This document shows positions 40,801 to 51,509 of a stretch of 64,000 bases of DNA, piece after piece. Position 1 is the first letter of the stretch. Each line of letters begins with the position of its first letter. A program made the position numbers and the translations under genes. Source of the DNA: Conus ventricosus (taxonomy: Eukaryota > Mollusca > Gastropoda > Neogastropoda > Conidae); contig CM031616.1 of assembly GCA_018398815.1 (NCBI GenBank), positions 68,161,826 to 68,225,825 on the forward strand, given 5' to 3'. A model generated the notes under the pieces. It was not told the DNA's origin. It saw nothing but the letters and a program-made list of their open reading frames with translations, and did no database searches.

Positions 40801-43800
40801 GGGAGAGGTAGGGGTGGGTGGATGGGTGAAAACTCCATTTAGATGTGTAATGCAAAACTGATGTGCATGAGATGCCCAGTCTTTTGAGTGGACAAACGCA
40901 CACACACACACCCAGGTGGTCGGGTCAGTCGTGCTTATAGCCCAGTCAGCTGATGAGAACAGATCAGTGCTGAAAGTGTTGTTTAAGAGAAACTGTTAAC
41001 AACCAGTTGGAAGTTTACAGATTATTGCCAAAATGGACAAAAAAGGAAAAAAAGGCTACCTCAGCACTGGAGAGTGGACAGATTCAAAATGATAGGATTT
41101 GAATGGGATTCACGGGAAGAAAAATGTCACAGGAAACCTTGTCTCTGGAAGGAGGCAGTCTTTATTGAATTATAGTGGTGGGTGGAATGGAAGAGATTTC
41201 ATGATATTTGTTCGAACAACTATATATATAATTAGTGAACTTGTAATTGTTCGCCTCCTCTACGACTATGTCAGTATGTGGTAATGTGTCTTAAACTCTT
41301 TAACCTTATGAACTTGTTCATTTTTGAGAAGTTAAAAGTATCATCTCTTTCAGTGTTGTGCGATATGAAAATTATGTCAATGTGTGTCAATTTTGGCATA
41401 TTCATATTGTTTCTGGTCCAGGCAATTTGAAAGACTTGCTTCAGGTGAAGTGAAAGATATTACATCTATTGCATGTATTGTGCCAAGACTTCACCCTGTT
41501 CCCCTTAATGTATCATTATATTAAGGGCAGGGGAAGTGTTGTCATATTACAATGTGTGGTGCAGTGATATAGATCCATTTCTGAGAACTGTGTAACATTC
41601 CACAGAGAAAAAACAAATGCAGGTAAATAACCTCAGATCATTTGTAATGGTTTAGAATTTTTTTTTCCACTTTTACCAAGGTAAAGGCTGTTTAGAAAGA
41701 TAAAACTAATTCTTTTATTTGCTTAGAACCCTAGTAATGGTGGTAGAATTCTGTAAATATGATGAAATGCTTAAAAAAAACAACTGTGTCTGTGATATTA
41801 TCATAAACAGAGGTCAAATTTCCCTTCAGTGGACTTGAAACTTGTCTCCAAGCTTTGTAAAACATTTTTGTTTCTTTTGTTTTAAAACAAGATGATCAGT
41901 TAGTTAGTTAGGTTATGAATTCATGTATAGGTAACGTTGCAAGAAAATGAGGAGTGGAATTGATATGAACATCTTGGTTTGTTTGTGTGTTTGTGTTTTT
42001 CTTGGCTGAATCCTTTTTCTTTCTGACGTTCCTTTATTTCTTTGTGCGTGTAATGTTTCCTGTCATACTGTTGTTGTCAGATAACAGCATGTGTCAGCCG
42101 TTGTTGGTTTGTCAGTCAGGATGGTGTCTTAGTGACACATGACGTGTGAGATTGTCGCTGACAAAGAGAAGGTGTGTGAACAAGCCAGCCTGAACTATTG
42201 ATTGATCCCGGGGAAAGGAGCAAAAAATTGTATTGATTTTTTTTTCCCTTTCTGACTCCTGACTGAGGCTTTGTAAATAGATCAGATTGTGCCTTTCCTG
42301 GTCTCTTTGCAGACAGTAAGGTGGCAGCAAGGCGGTAGTGTGGAACTGAAAAGGGAGAAAAACTTGAGTTTTGCCCTCCTTGTAAAGTCTTGCGTCATTG
42401 TGGTGTCTTTTGTGTCAGTTGATTTTCTGGGTTTGTTTTCCTTTCTTCCTTCTCTCTCTCTCTTCGTTCTCTTCCTTCTTTCTCTCTTTCTGTTCATTCT
42501 GTCTTTCTGTTCGTTCTCTTCTTTCTCTCTTTCTGTTCGTTCTCTTCTTTCTCTCTTTGTGCTCGTTCTCTTCCTTCTCTCTCGCATTCTGTTTGTTCTC
42601 TTCCTTCTTTCTGTCATTCTGTTCGTTCTCTTCCTTCTTTCTCTCTTTCTGTTTGTTCTCTTCCTTCTTTCTCTCTGTTCTGCCTCTTCTTCCTCCTAGT
42701 TTTTGTTCAGCTGTTGTCTTGTTGTCATGATTATTCGTTTGGTTAAATGTTGAGGTCATTGGCAAGAGTTTAGGCTTTTTAAATTTTTTTATAATAAGCA
42801 GTGCAAGAAATCTCACGCATCGCGGTGGAACTGAAATTCTCTTGACAGCTAGCAGCCTGGATTCAACATTATTTGTTTGAATCTTGAGTGTACAGCTGGT
42901 ACTTATCCAGTTGTCAGAAAATTATGAACTGAAGTGCAGTGGAAAATATCCATATTTATTAAGAAGATGGAAACAATGATAAGACCAAGTTTAAGGACAG
43001 TGGTCTTTGATGTAGCTGGTGAATAAAACAGAATGAACTAGGAGACTGCCTTTGATATGGCCCAGCGCTTGTTGCACAAATACACATGTCCACTCCAGAC
43101 ACACATTGATTATTTGTCTAAGTAGGATAAACTGAATAATCTCTTTTTCTCTCTTTCTCTCTCTCTCTGTCTGTCTCTGTCTGTCTGTCTGTCTGCCTGT
43201 CTCTCTCTTTCTCTGTAACTAGCAGTGATGGGGGTAATCACTGAAGATTAAATTGGAAAAAAAGAAAAAAGAAAAGTGGAGTAACAGTGTCTTGAGATTT
43301 TGTTTTTGTAATTTATTGAATGGCAGTGTGTTTAGTCTGATGGAAACCACTTATTCAAAGCAGGTTGTGGTGAAGCGACATTTATGATAAGGTTACAGAT
43401 GCTAACAGGCCCAGTGGTACAGTGGTTAATGTCATGGGCTGAGAGGTGGGAAACCCCATTAGACATGTAATTGTCTTGTCATTGTTTTTAAGTCTTAGCT
43501 GACTTTTACTCACAGTTGTTGAATGTGCCTTGGGCTCATAGGGGGTTGAGGTGGGGGGGGGGGGGGGGGAGGGGAACCTGAGTGGACCTAGCATGTCTCT
43601 AGTTTAGTTGCCGTGCTACTAATTGATGTGCATTTGGACACGTCTTTTCTTTTGCTGTCATGGCTGCCTACCGTCCCGGAGTATCCGTATTTGTCCCCCG
43701 AAATAATAAAATCATGCAGCCTGTCCCTGGAATCCACTTCTTTATTCTACGTCCCGCGAAAAAAAAAATTTGGGAGAAAAAAACAACCAAAAAAAAAAAA

Positions 43801-45092
43801 AACCGAAGTCGAGTTCGTCAGCTGACCACCGACTTTGGTCGTGGCCATCCTGACCAAATCCGTCGGAAAGACCCGAACATTGCCGAACTGACCAGTGCGC
43901 ATGCGCATACACCGTCTTCCCGAGTTTTGAAAGCGACAAAAATGGACGTGAAACAGGGAAAGCGTAAAAATGCTGACGGCGATCTCGACAATGGGGCTTC
44001 TCTCGAGAAGAAGAAACGTCAGCAGACATTCCTGTCAAAATATACGGAAACCTGGCCGTTCATCAAGCGTGGCAAGATGGAGACTGACGCATCTTGTGAA
44101 ATTTGTGCGTGTGAGTTCTCCATCGGATCTGGAGGTAGGGACAAAATAACCCATCATGTCGCCACTGAAAAGCACAAGAAGAACACAAAAATCCGTGAGA
44201 GCGAGAAATCTTGTAACATTAGCGGATTCTTTCAGCGCGCTTAGACGTCAACCAGTCAGGAAACTTTTGACGTCATAAGAGCTGAAACGATGATGGTTGA
44301 CCTTGCAGCTGAACTGAATTTGCCGATGGCTGCGCTGGACAAGCTAAACAAAGGCGTTAAATTGATGTTTCCCGACTCTGACATCGCAAAGAAGTTTCAG
44401 TGCGCTAGAAGCAAAGTAGCATTATAGAAGTTGTACACAGTGTAAATAAAGGTAAGCTTTCACTTTAATGTTGATGTGGTTGTGATATGTGCTACCGCTG
44501 CATGTGTCCCTGGAAATCAGTCAGTGTCCCTGGTTTTGAAAAAGTATGTCCCTGAAAGAGGTGGAAGGGGGTAGGCAGCCCTGTGCTGTTTTTCTTTGTT
44601 AGGATCAGACCTTTTTGACCTAGAGGAGTGACAGCCCTGAAAAGGCCTTGACAATGGTGGACTGGGCTGTTTTGAAATGAAAGACTGAAATGATGGCAGT
44701 TTATCACCCTGTGGAGAAGGCCAGGCGTTAATCTTGTTTCCTGATCGGTGCTGCAGATGTCTTATCTCTTTGCCAGGCTGATGCTGGGATGTGTTTTGAA
44801 AGAAAGTGTCAAAGTCGGCCCTGTCAGTTTGAAGTGGAACTTGCTGGTATCCATTTCATCCTCATTGATCTTCCTATATATTGAAAAGGATCTCGAAGTT
44901 CAGTGACCTTTGAAGCTCTGTCACGAGTCTGATTTCCAGTTCGCATCCATGCCTGTAGTGAGTTTGTGTTAGTCAGCAGGTTCATGGAGACTGTGACTGG
45001 AGTGTGTGTGAAAGAAATGGCGCTTACGAGGGCATGACATGGAAAGTGACATGCTGCCCCCCTCCTTTCCTCTAAAAAAAAGAAAAAAAGAA

Positions 45093-45135
<43 letters not shown>

Positions 45136-45714
45136 CTATTTTGATACAGGTGCTAGGTAGATTGCAGTGTTGCTGAACGTTTTCAGAAGATTCGGCACCG
45201 TTTCTGATCAACCAACAGGGATTTGAAGTATTTGTTCGGATGATGTTCAGGCTTGTCTTCCTGATCAGTCAGGCTTTTTAAAGGGTCTTTGAAATCCAAT
45301 AGAATCCAGAGATGGGAACTAGCAAGAACTGAAGAACTTTTGGCTCTATATAATCTGTTTTGTTTGTTATTTTGAAAATAATCTTCTGTGCAATGTGTCT
45401 GTTTTTAAAGCGTTTGGGTATACCTGTTTATTGACTTGTTTGTTTAGATAGATATTTAAAGTGCGTATGTATAATTATTAAGAATTTGCATGGACTTTGC
45501 TTATGAATTCTGTGCATTCTGGACTATAAAAAGAAATTGTGTTTAGGTTTCATTTGTTAGTGGTTCATTGTATGGAGTTAGAAAGGTAATGCGTCTTTTT
45601 CCCAATGTGTTGTCCAGAGAGAGATACGACCGAGAGCACTCTCGACGAGACTCTCCCCACCGCTCCTCGCGACGTCGCAGCAGCTCCAGCAGTTCCGGTC
45701 ACCGGAAGGCCTGA
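34271..45714 (+). CDS. SR-type splicing factor gene (RS - RRM - CCHC - RS), three coding exons
   Basis: Exons 34271-34713, 36845-37012 and 45618-45714 join to 235 residues plus stop. Junctions are GA|GTAAGT...TCTAG|A and CG|GTATGT...TCCAG|A, both phase 2. Residues 1-66 are an N-terminal Arg/Ser and Lys/Ser repeat region; about 88-160 an RNA-recognition motif (RIHVGSL as RNP2, AIAFVVYS as RNP1, ending RRIRVSLARPRNQ across the exon junction); then one zinc knuckle CYQCGKRGHFSRDC; then a short tail ERYDREHSRRDSPHRSSRRR with Ser run, ending GHRKA. The product should be a nuclear pre-mRNA splicing regulator. RRM plus one CCHC knuckle recalls SRSF7/9G8 and plant RSZ proteins, but those carry their RS region only at the C-terminus. 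ATG context GCCATGG is strong. No gene symbol is assigned because orthology is unclear. Confidence 0.9.
34788..34831. repeat. (AC)n microsatellite in intron 1
   Basis: A pure AC array 75 bp after the exon 1 donor. Confidence 0.93.
35104..35990 (+). repeat. Long tRNA-headed SINE, copy 1 (in SR intron 1)
   Basis: The head has tRNA-like pol III boxes: A box about 35117-35128 (TGGCAAAGTGTTTAGC) and B box GGTTCGAATCC at 35161-35171. A middle part contains GACTGGGACCACGCAGT and GGGCCTGG-TGACGCCGGGATAT. After an A-run (35475-35484) comes a further 450-bp body shared with the copy at 52546-53325. An A-rich tail ends the unit (35938-35960 and beyond). About 0.85 kb is unusually long for a SINE. It is not a tRNA gene: there is no acceptor stem or cloverleaf closure. 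Confidence 0.85.
35991..36844 (+). other. Intron 1 remainder
   Basis: AT-rich intron with a (TA)n run near 36415-36427 and T-runs. No further feature seen. It ends with acceptor TTCTTCCATGTCTAG at 36844. Confidence 0.6.
36845..37012 (+). CDS. SR gene exon 2: RRM end and CCHC knuckle
   Basis: 168 bp, phase 2 in and out. It encodes TLHSRRIRVSLARPRNQAV, then CYQCGKRGHFSRDC (CX2CX4HX4C) and RQWSPSRETRR. Donor GTATGT at 37013. Confidence 0.9.
37909..37980 (+). CDS. Candidate cassette exon of SR gene (72 nt)
   Basis: A strong pyrimidine tract and acceptor (TTTCTCTTCTCTCATTGCAG) precede 72 bases that are open in the phase required by exon 2, reading HLIVDEEEDSLEMFWQVIDK and KSR between junction codons. 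The segment ends ACG|GTAGGA in phase 2. Being 24 codons long, it could be included or skipped without changing frame. It would put an acidic insert between the zinc knuckle and the C-terminal RS tail. Inferred from splice signals and frame only. Confidence 0.4.
39228..39264 (+). other. Candidate alternative micro-exon of SR gene (37 nt)
   Basis: TTTACTTTTTCTACAG|GAG is a good acceptor and GTG|GTAAGTCG a consensus donor, 37 bases apart. Not a multiple of three: inclusion would move exon 3 into another open frame and replace the RS tail. Could be a chance pair. Confidence 0.25.
39464..40483. mobile_element. TIR element in SR intron 2
   Basis: TTATGCAGGGGTGCAAGT at 39464-39481 is exactly the reverse complement of 40466-40483, about 1.02 kb apart. 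The outermost TTA/TAA may be target sequence (a TA duplication would leave TGCAGGGGTGCAAGT as the inverted end). The left arm has an internal repeat with AGCCAGATT and ATTTCTGGCTTTC (39540-39625). Superfamily not determined (hAT-like CAGGGG end, or TA-target). A C-run lies at 40298-40322. Confidence 0.65.
42447..42705. repeat. Degenerate pyrimidine minisatellite
   Basis: Repeated units built from TTCTGTTCGTTCTC and TTCCTTCTTTCTCTC, about 28-35 bp each, seven or so copies. The strand reads as artificial Phe/Leu/Ser or Arg/Glu/Lys open frames. Confidence 0.85.
43140..43215. repeat. (CT)n / (GTCT)n microsatellite
   Basis: CT tracts with TGTC units. Confidence 0.85.
43407..43555 (+). repeat. SINE head, fragment
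   Basis: CAGTGGTACAGTGGTTAATG with GGGCTGAGAGGTGGGAAACC corresponds to the A-box half of the long SINE at 35104. The B box is poorly kept. A poly-G run follows at 43552-43569. The matching SINE tail resumes about 44715, after a hAT-like insertion. Confidence 0.6.
43659..44583 (+). mobile_element. hAT-like element in SR intron 2 (hAT-5)
   Basis: Left end CATGGCTGCCTACC and right end (reverse complement) CAGGGCTGCCTACC match at 13 of 14. TGCTGT is repeated in the flanks. The interior encodes the N-terminal finger and following segment of a hAT-type transposase on the plus strand (43942-44427) and nothing of its core. GTCCCTGG words recur near both ends. Confidence 0.75.
43942..44427 (+). pseudogene. 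hAT N-terminal zinc-finger ORF with internal TAG
   Basis: From ATG 43942: basic start MDVKQGKRKNADGD, then KKKRQQTFLSKYTETWPFIK, the finger CEICACEFSIGSGGRDKITH with HVATEKH, and NISGFFQ. A TAG at 44242-44244 interrupts. The same frame goes on for 60 codons: ETFDVIRAETMMVDLAAELN, LPMAALDKLNKGVKLMFPDS, DIAKKFQCARSKVAL. That continuation is the conserved segment that follows the finger in full hAT transposases. About 160 residues remain of a family normally around 600-700. Confidence 0.8.
44715..45060 (+). repeat. Diverged SINE tail
   Basis: CTGATCGGTGCTGCAGATGT, AGGCTGATGCTGGGAT and GGCCCTGTCAGTTTGAAGTG match the distal half of the SINE at 35300-35460. It probably belongs to the head at 43407. 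Confidence 0.55.
45094..45130. repeat. (AC)n microsatellite
   Basis: AC array continuing into ATATAT. Confidence 0.9.
45618..45714 (+). CDS. SR gene exon 3 (terminal coding)
   Basis: Acceptor TTGTCCAG at 45617. The first base completes the split Arg codon. It encodes ERYDREHSRRDSPHRSSRRR, then a Ser run and GHRKA, stop TGA 45712-45714. Confidence 0.88.
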
Positions 45715-48019
45715 TGGACCGACAGCTCATTCCCTGGTAAACCCATGGAGTGCTGTGATCAGGGCTTTGTGGTCGGTTCCACTGCTATCATTTTCCTCTA
45801 TACAGCTCTCCAAGCTTTGTCATGACTGCCTCTTACTGGAGTGAGATGCACCTCATCCTCTGGTGGTTGCCCAGAGGGTGGGCTGAGGGGGAGCAGAGGC
45901 AGCTGAGAACTTGAAACTGGATTCGATTGCCTTCTTGCAAACCGATTGGCTCATTGACTTTGTGTGGGTGCAACAGTCGGCAGCAAATCATTCTGGAAGA
46001 GGGATCAGTTTATTTGAGTTTTAATTAAAAAAAAACAAAGCTTTTAGCCAAGACTTAGATATGAGATGCATATTATTGTGTTCTGTTAGGTATAACCAGA
46101 ATATTGTCCTGTCTTCTTCCTCTAGCATTTTGAGGGGGGAAAAACGACCGTCATCAAAAGGAGCAATAAGAGAAGTTGATCCTCTGAAATGGGAGATGAT
46201 TCATGCTGGCATATACAGCTGATTTCGTTAACATTGTAGACATAGAAATGCTGGAGATTTTTGTTTTTGTTTTTTGTTTTCTCTTGAAAGACTAATAGAA
46301 ACATTGCAGGTGAAGAATCCATGCAAGGTTGGTTGAATTTTGAACTGCCGGTTTCATCATAATTTCATTGAACACTTTCAAAGGATGACGAGACTTTAAA
46401 CAAACCATTGGGGAGGGGAGGGGGGTGGGGGGGGGGGGGGGGGGGGGGGGGGGTTATGGAGTGGGAACAAATTGGGAGACAAAAAGTAAGTGAAGGAAAA
46501 TTAATGCAGTTTCTTTTTCTCTGGTGTCTTACACAGAGTGTACAGTGATACAGAAAGCTGGCTGACTTTGCTGTGGGAATGTTACCTGGAACGGAACCTT
46601 CCCCCTCCCCTCTTTCCCCAAGAAAAAGTCTGTAGGTTTGTGTGATGAAGAAGCCATTTACCAGGCCAGCTGTCTTGAGCAACCGGCAATGCACCACCAT
46701 GGACAAATCAGGAGATCCATCATCGTTTATTAAGTTTTTTTTTTTTTAGAGAAAGTTTCATTTGCTGTCGGTGAACGTTGAATCAAATGATTCCAGTGCA
46801 GGTAAAGCACGTCCAACAGGAATCTTAATACAATATAGACATGCATGTTTCCTTGTTCCAGTACAAAGTGACAAGTCGGGTAGTTTTGTCTTGACTTCTT
46901 TGTGGCCTTGGAGCTGACAAGTGTCCTCTTTGTCCTTGAAGACACATTATGGGTAGAAAAGGCTCAAAAGTTGCTTCTCTTTGTCCATGACGACACATTA
47001 ATTTTGTGGAAAAGACTCAGAGTTGCTTCTCTTTGTTCATGAATATCACAGTGGTGGAAGTGACTTCAAGTTGGTTCTCTTTGTCCATGAAGACATTGTA
47101 AGAGACAGTGGCTCCAAGTTGGTCTTTGTCCATGAAGACATTGTAGGAGACAGTGGCTCCAAGTTGGTCTTTGTCCATGAAGACATTGTAGGAGACAGTG
47201 GCTTCAAGTTGGTCTTTGTCCATGAAGACATTGATGGAAACGGCTGCAGGTGGGAAGGACATTATTGGTGAAAGAAGCTCTGACCTTTGTCTTGACACCA
47301 CTGCATAGACAGGGTGTGTTTTCTTTTTTTTTCCAGAAGGCAGCAGACAGCAGTGAAGAATGAAGAGGTTTGGCTGTGTTTGAGGGAAAAGGATGAGAGA
47401 GGTCCGGCTGCAAGTTGCACTGCAGGATGAGAATGGAGGCAGGCAAAGTTGAGGATATTATGGCTGGAAGAATCCGTCAGGAAGTGGTAACGAGAACTTT
47501 TATGCAGATGTGTTTGTTGACAATGTTTCAAGTTCTTTTTGCTTTCTGCACTTTTGTTGGAAGTATGATGATGGTTGCTGGCACACCTTTCATAAAAATT
47601 ACCGATGATATGAGTAGTTGTATGTCATTGTATGTGTAATTAGTGGCACTCTAGTTGTAGGACCATTAATGTAAATGTGAATCACATACAATGGCGCTGT
47701 GACAAAGTCTTTGTGTGAGGTGGTTTCATGTTTGCTAAGCTCGGTGTTAGAGATTTTGATGGTAAGCCAGGCTGAAAGTTGGGATGGTGCGTGAGGTGGT
47801 TGGTTTTAGCAAGGTCTAAACACAATTGTCCTTGCATACAAGTGTGCACGCTATTTTGTCATAAATGTGGCAAAGAGCAGCAAGACCCGTACAGTTTACT
47901 TATCTGTGAGAATATTTAGGCCAAATGTAATAAATTTTGCTGTCTGGTTATAGAGTTTACCAGCAATCAGATGTTTTACAGGGAAGCATCACATTTGAAG
48001 AAAGAGCATAGCAGACATT
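45715..48019 (+). other. Probable 3' UTR and downstream flank of SR gene
   Basis: No other coding segment seen. It contains a G-run (46426-46452) and the 45-bp minisatellite at 47040-47235. Where the transcript ends is not clear; AATAAA at 49405-49410 and ATTAAA at 50789-50794 are candidate poly(A) signals further on. Confidence 0.4.
47040..47235 (+). repeat. 45-bp minisatellite, about 4-5 units
   Basis: The unit contains GGCTCCAAGTTGGTCTTTGT followed by CCATGAAGACATTGTAGGAG and ACAGT; units near 47067, 47112, 47157 and 47202. The first and last are diverged. The 45-bp period keeps a minus-strand frame open (repeat YNVFMDKDQLGATVS), but nothing suggests translation. Confidence 0.92.
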
Positions 48020-48023
48020 TAGC

Positions 48024-48436
48024 TTTTTTTTTTTTTTTTGTGGTCTGCCTAAGAGCAGGGCATGAAGGGCGAGAGAGCTTGAGACCTTTTGTTTTTAATG
48101 CTGATTGATGAGGATGATAAAGATTAGGCTCTGGACTGTCATTTTGGGTTGAGACTGCTTTTTAGGGCTTTACTCTACGCTTACTTTCCTAATGCTACTG
48201 ATGTCAGTCAGGCCTGAGAGACACTCTGCTGTGTTGGTCAGGAAGTTTGAGCAACACTCTCGGAGATTTATTCATTAAGTGGATGGAACCTTAGTGTGTG
48301 GTCCCAGTCTTCCCAGATGAGTCCATAGCAAACTCAAAACTCTGGATGGAGCTAGTTGAGGCAAAAAAATCCTGCAAATAAATGGCTCTCCCAACTGGGA
48401 GTCTGCAACGCTTGCCCCTACACCAGGGCAGCTGGT
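48024..48436 (-). repeat. SINE, minus strand, short form
   Basis: The reverse complement of the SINE at 35104: head near 48390-48436 (GACTCCCAGTTGGGAGAG, GCAAGCGTTGCAG), the middle with GACTGGGACCACACACTAAG, and an A-tail (T-run 48024-48039) directly after the block CTTCATGCCCTGCTCTTAGG. The 450-bp extension of the long copies is absent. Confidence 0.8.
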
Positions 48437-48445
48437 AGTCTAGGA

Positions 48446-51400
48446 TAACTTTGTCTGGTAACAGAAGGTAGATTACAACAGAATGGAAAGTTCAGGCAAT
48501 TTTTGTGTGTTAAAGCCATCGTAATTATTACGGAGCTTCCTAGCAAAAGATGGGAGATATTTAACCCATTCTCCCCCATCCCCCACCTTGCACTTCCATA
48601 CCATCACCCCACTTCCTCCTCAATCGACAGCCGAAAGCTTGGAAGATCAGTGAAGACAAAACAACCCCTGAGCCATCTGGGTGGAAACATCAGGAAGTGT
48701 ATAGATGGAGGATTTGTTGTCAGTTTTTTGTGTTTGGTAGACTCCCTGAAATCAGACACCCTAAGAGCATCTGCCATTGCTGAGAGAGTGTATGTATGTA
48801 TATATATATGTATATATATATATGTATGTGTGTGTGTGTGCATCATGAAGAAACGTTTTGACAGCAAGCAGATCATATCACAAACAGGCAGATGGCAATT
48901 GTCAGTGCCAAGACAGATCTTATAGAGTAGTATTTGAAAGACAAACGGGTGTATTGAGTGAACGGGGAACTGTGATGTTGGTTCCTTTTGGAAAAAGTTA
49001 CAAATTAAATGGGGGGAAAAAGAGGGGGTGGGGACAAGAAGAGGTATTCTCCAGAAAGTGAAAAGAAATAGAAACTGGAATTAATTTCTGAAATCAACAG
49101 GGTGGATGGGAGACAAAAATGACCAAAGTTATTTGAGCTCGTATGAAGGTTGGGTGTTTTCCCAGTTGCTTAGCTGTGTATTACAGGTGTTTTATGCTTA
49201 AAAGGTGTGTGAGAGATGGTGCTTTTTCCCGTCAAGGAGAACACCAAATGCTCCATACAGCCTTGTTCTGGTGTGGGATCGTTTATTAGGATAAAGGTGA
49301 TCAATATCTGGCTGATAAGCAGTGACCAGTTCTGTGCTCGTTGGCCTCCACACTCTGAAGTTTAGAAGTTTTCTGAAGTGAACAGATTCGGAATAATTCT
49401 ATGCAATAAAGGTAGTGTTGTCGGTTTTGTGTGTGAACCTGTGAGGTGAGGACCAGTAGAATAGGACACCTTGGTCTGCTTCCAGCTCTTGTCAACAGCT
49501 TTGGGAAATTCATCTTTGGCTGCTTTTTTTTTTCTTCCTTGCATACAGAGCCCATGCTAGCATTATTGGATAATCCATCCGACATATATTTATGGAAGTG
49601 TTGGAGTAGGGAATTAGTGCTGGAGTTCAGGTGTTGGACTGTGGTATACAGGCCTTGTGAAGTGCTAGTGATCCCTCAATAACTTGGCTGAATTCAAATG
49701 TCTGTTGTATAGTCATTGCTCCTTTCCTGTGTCAAGGGGAAGTTGCTTTTTTTTCCCCTGGATTGTGCGAGTTTCTGCTTGTTAATATTTTAATTGTCAT
49801 GAATATTGTCAGGTTAAAGTGTTAAAAATTGTTGATAGCATACCCTGAGAAGCATTTGATGAAGACATGGATGGTACGGGATTGGCAGCAGAACCAGACA
49901 GTGGTGTGACATGCAAAGGAAGGTGAAAAGAAGGATGTGGACAAAGATGATGTTTTCATCTGTTCTGTTGAAAGGGACCTTGTTTTCATCCTTCTGTTGA
50001 AAGGGACTAGCATTCATCCATTCTCCTTACACCAACCTTTTGCTTTGGATCCATTCTGTTTAAACAGACATCTGTGTTTTGATCTGTTCTGTTGAAACAT
50101 GGTTCCTGAGGTCATGTTCTGAATGTTCGTGGTTGGTTGTGTTTGTTTTGTTTTGTTTTTGATTCACCAAAACTTTACTTCAGCAAAACGCAATTAAGAA
50201 AATATGTAGAAGTTAAAAAGTTTCACACATACAAATGAGAAATGTCTATGATACGTTTTTCATTCCCTGAACAAGTACCAGTTGTTAGCCACACATCTTA
50301 TAAAGGATTGCCATGAAATTCTTTTCCGTTAGGACACCAACCATTGGGTTTTGTTCCATGAAAGGTGTACCATTTCAGGTTTGTTTGAGAATCAAGTTCA
50401 ACTATGCACCAGACAAGAAATCCACTGACATTTTAAAAAAAACAAGAAAAAAGAACAGCAATTTACTATTGCAGCAGGTTTTTGTCTGTCATACTAGCAT
50501 ATACCTATGCATGGAAAAAACCTGAGAAATGAAGGAAGATCTCGCTCCTGAACTATTACATATACATAAACACGTGCACTTCAGTAATTTGGACCTGTGG
50601 ACTAAAAGCGCTCCTCTCATTAATCTGGAGCTCTGTCTGTCTGTGCAAAGGCTATCTCCCTTGGATATATGTTGCCTAGGTATCTGTGTGTGGCCTTGTT
50701 CTTTTTACTACATGGAGTTGGTGGTACCTTTGTTGTAAAAGGTTTGGTAAAACATGTTGGAATTGCATTGAAGTGTGTTATTATGGGAATTAAAATGTTT
50801 GATTGATTGATTTTAGTTGTTTCTTGCTGTAGTGTGCTTTTAGTTTTCCATGTGTTGTATGTTCTGAAAGGTTAATATATCTGTGTGGTTAAAAAAAAAA
50901 TCCATAATGGCCCAATGGATTTCTAAGTTTTCTTTTCTTTCCCCAGCTGTGTTGGAGTCTGCCAATTAGGAATATTATTGTGTTCCAGGCTTGTTGAGTG
51001 TGCAGTAAGTGATGTGAAGTTTATTACACAGAGTGCTGATTATGATGTATCCTAGATCAGAAGAGTGACAGGTAAGGGAAGATATCATGGTGAATTTGCG
51101 GAGGGAGGTGTTGAGGACAACAGCAGTGCTGAGCAAAGGGCAAGTTTTGTAGTCGTCGTCGTGTCAGGATGGGTTTCTATGAGAAGGAGGTGAATCTCAG
51201 GAAGAAGGCTGGGCAGATGCTTGAATAAGCAGGTCCTGAAAGATGGCGTCTCTCTGCAGAATGCATTGGTCTGGATTGGTTGGCATTGATGGGTCACTTT
51301 ATGAGATGTGAAAATTACACTGTAAAATGTTGCAGACAGCAAAGTTGTGTGGATAGTAGGCGAGTAGAATTGTTCTGTCTCTGGTCTTCAGAAGGTTTGG

Positions 51401-51509
51401 GACTGAGAGTTGCTGGCATGTGACCGAGTGTGCTCAAGTGATCTGTGAAAGATGTTTTTGGGCATTGACAGTTGGTGGTGCATGTTCACAGACTAATTTT
51501 CAGATGTTC
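48446..51509. other. Unassigned stretch
   Basis: No gene recognised. It holds a TA/TG-rich tract (48793-48842), and two imperfect 33-bp repeats around 49950-50008 (each with TGTTTTCATC and CTGTTGAAAGGGAC). AATAAA at 49405 and ATTAAA at 50789 might terminate the SR transcript. Confidence 0.45.

Larger units (their letters stand above)
40484..43406 (+). other. Intron 2, middle part
   Basis: No gene or transposon protein recognised. It holds the pyrimidine repeat at 42447-42705 and a CT/GTCT microsatellite at 43140-43215. Confidence 0.55.

Noticed and set aside
42282..42816. Lys/Arg/Glu-rich minus-strand ORF
   Set aside because: Antisense of a pyrimidine minisatellite.
45605..45844. Alternative 79-codon frame over SR exon 3
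   Set aside because: Starts upstream of the acceptor, and is not in the frame that joins exon 2.
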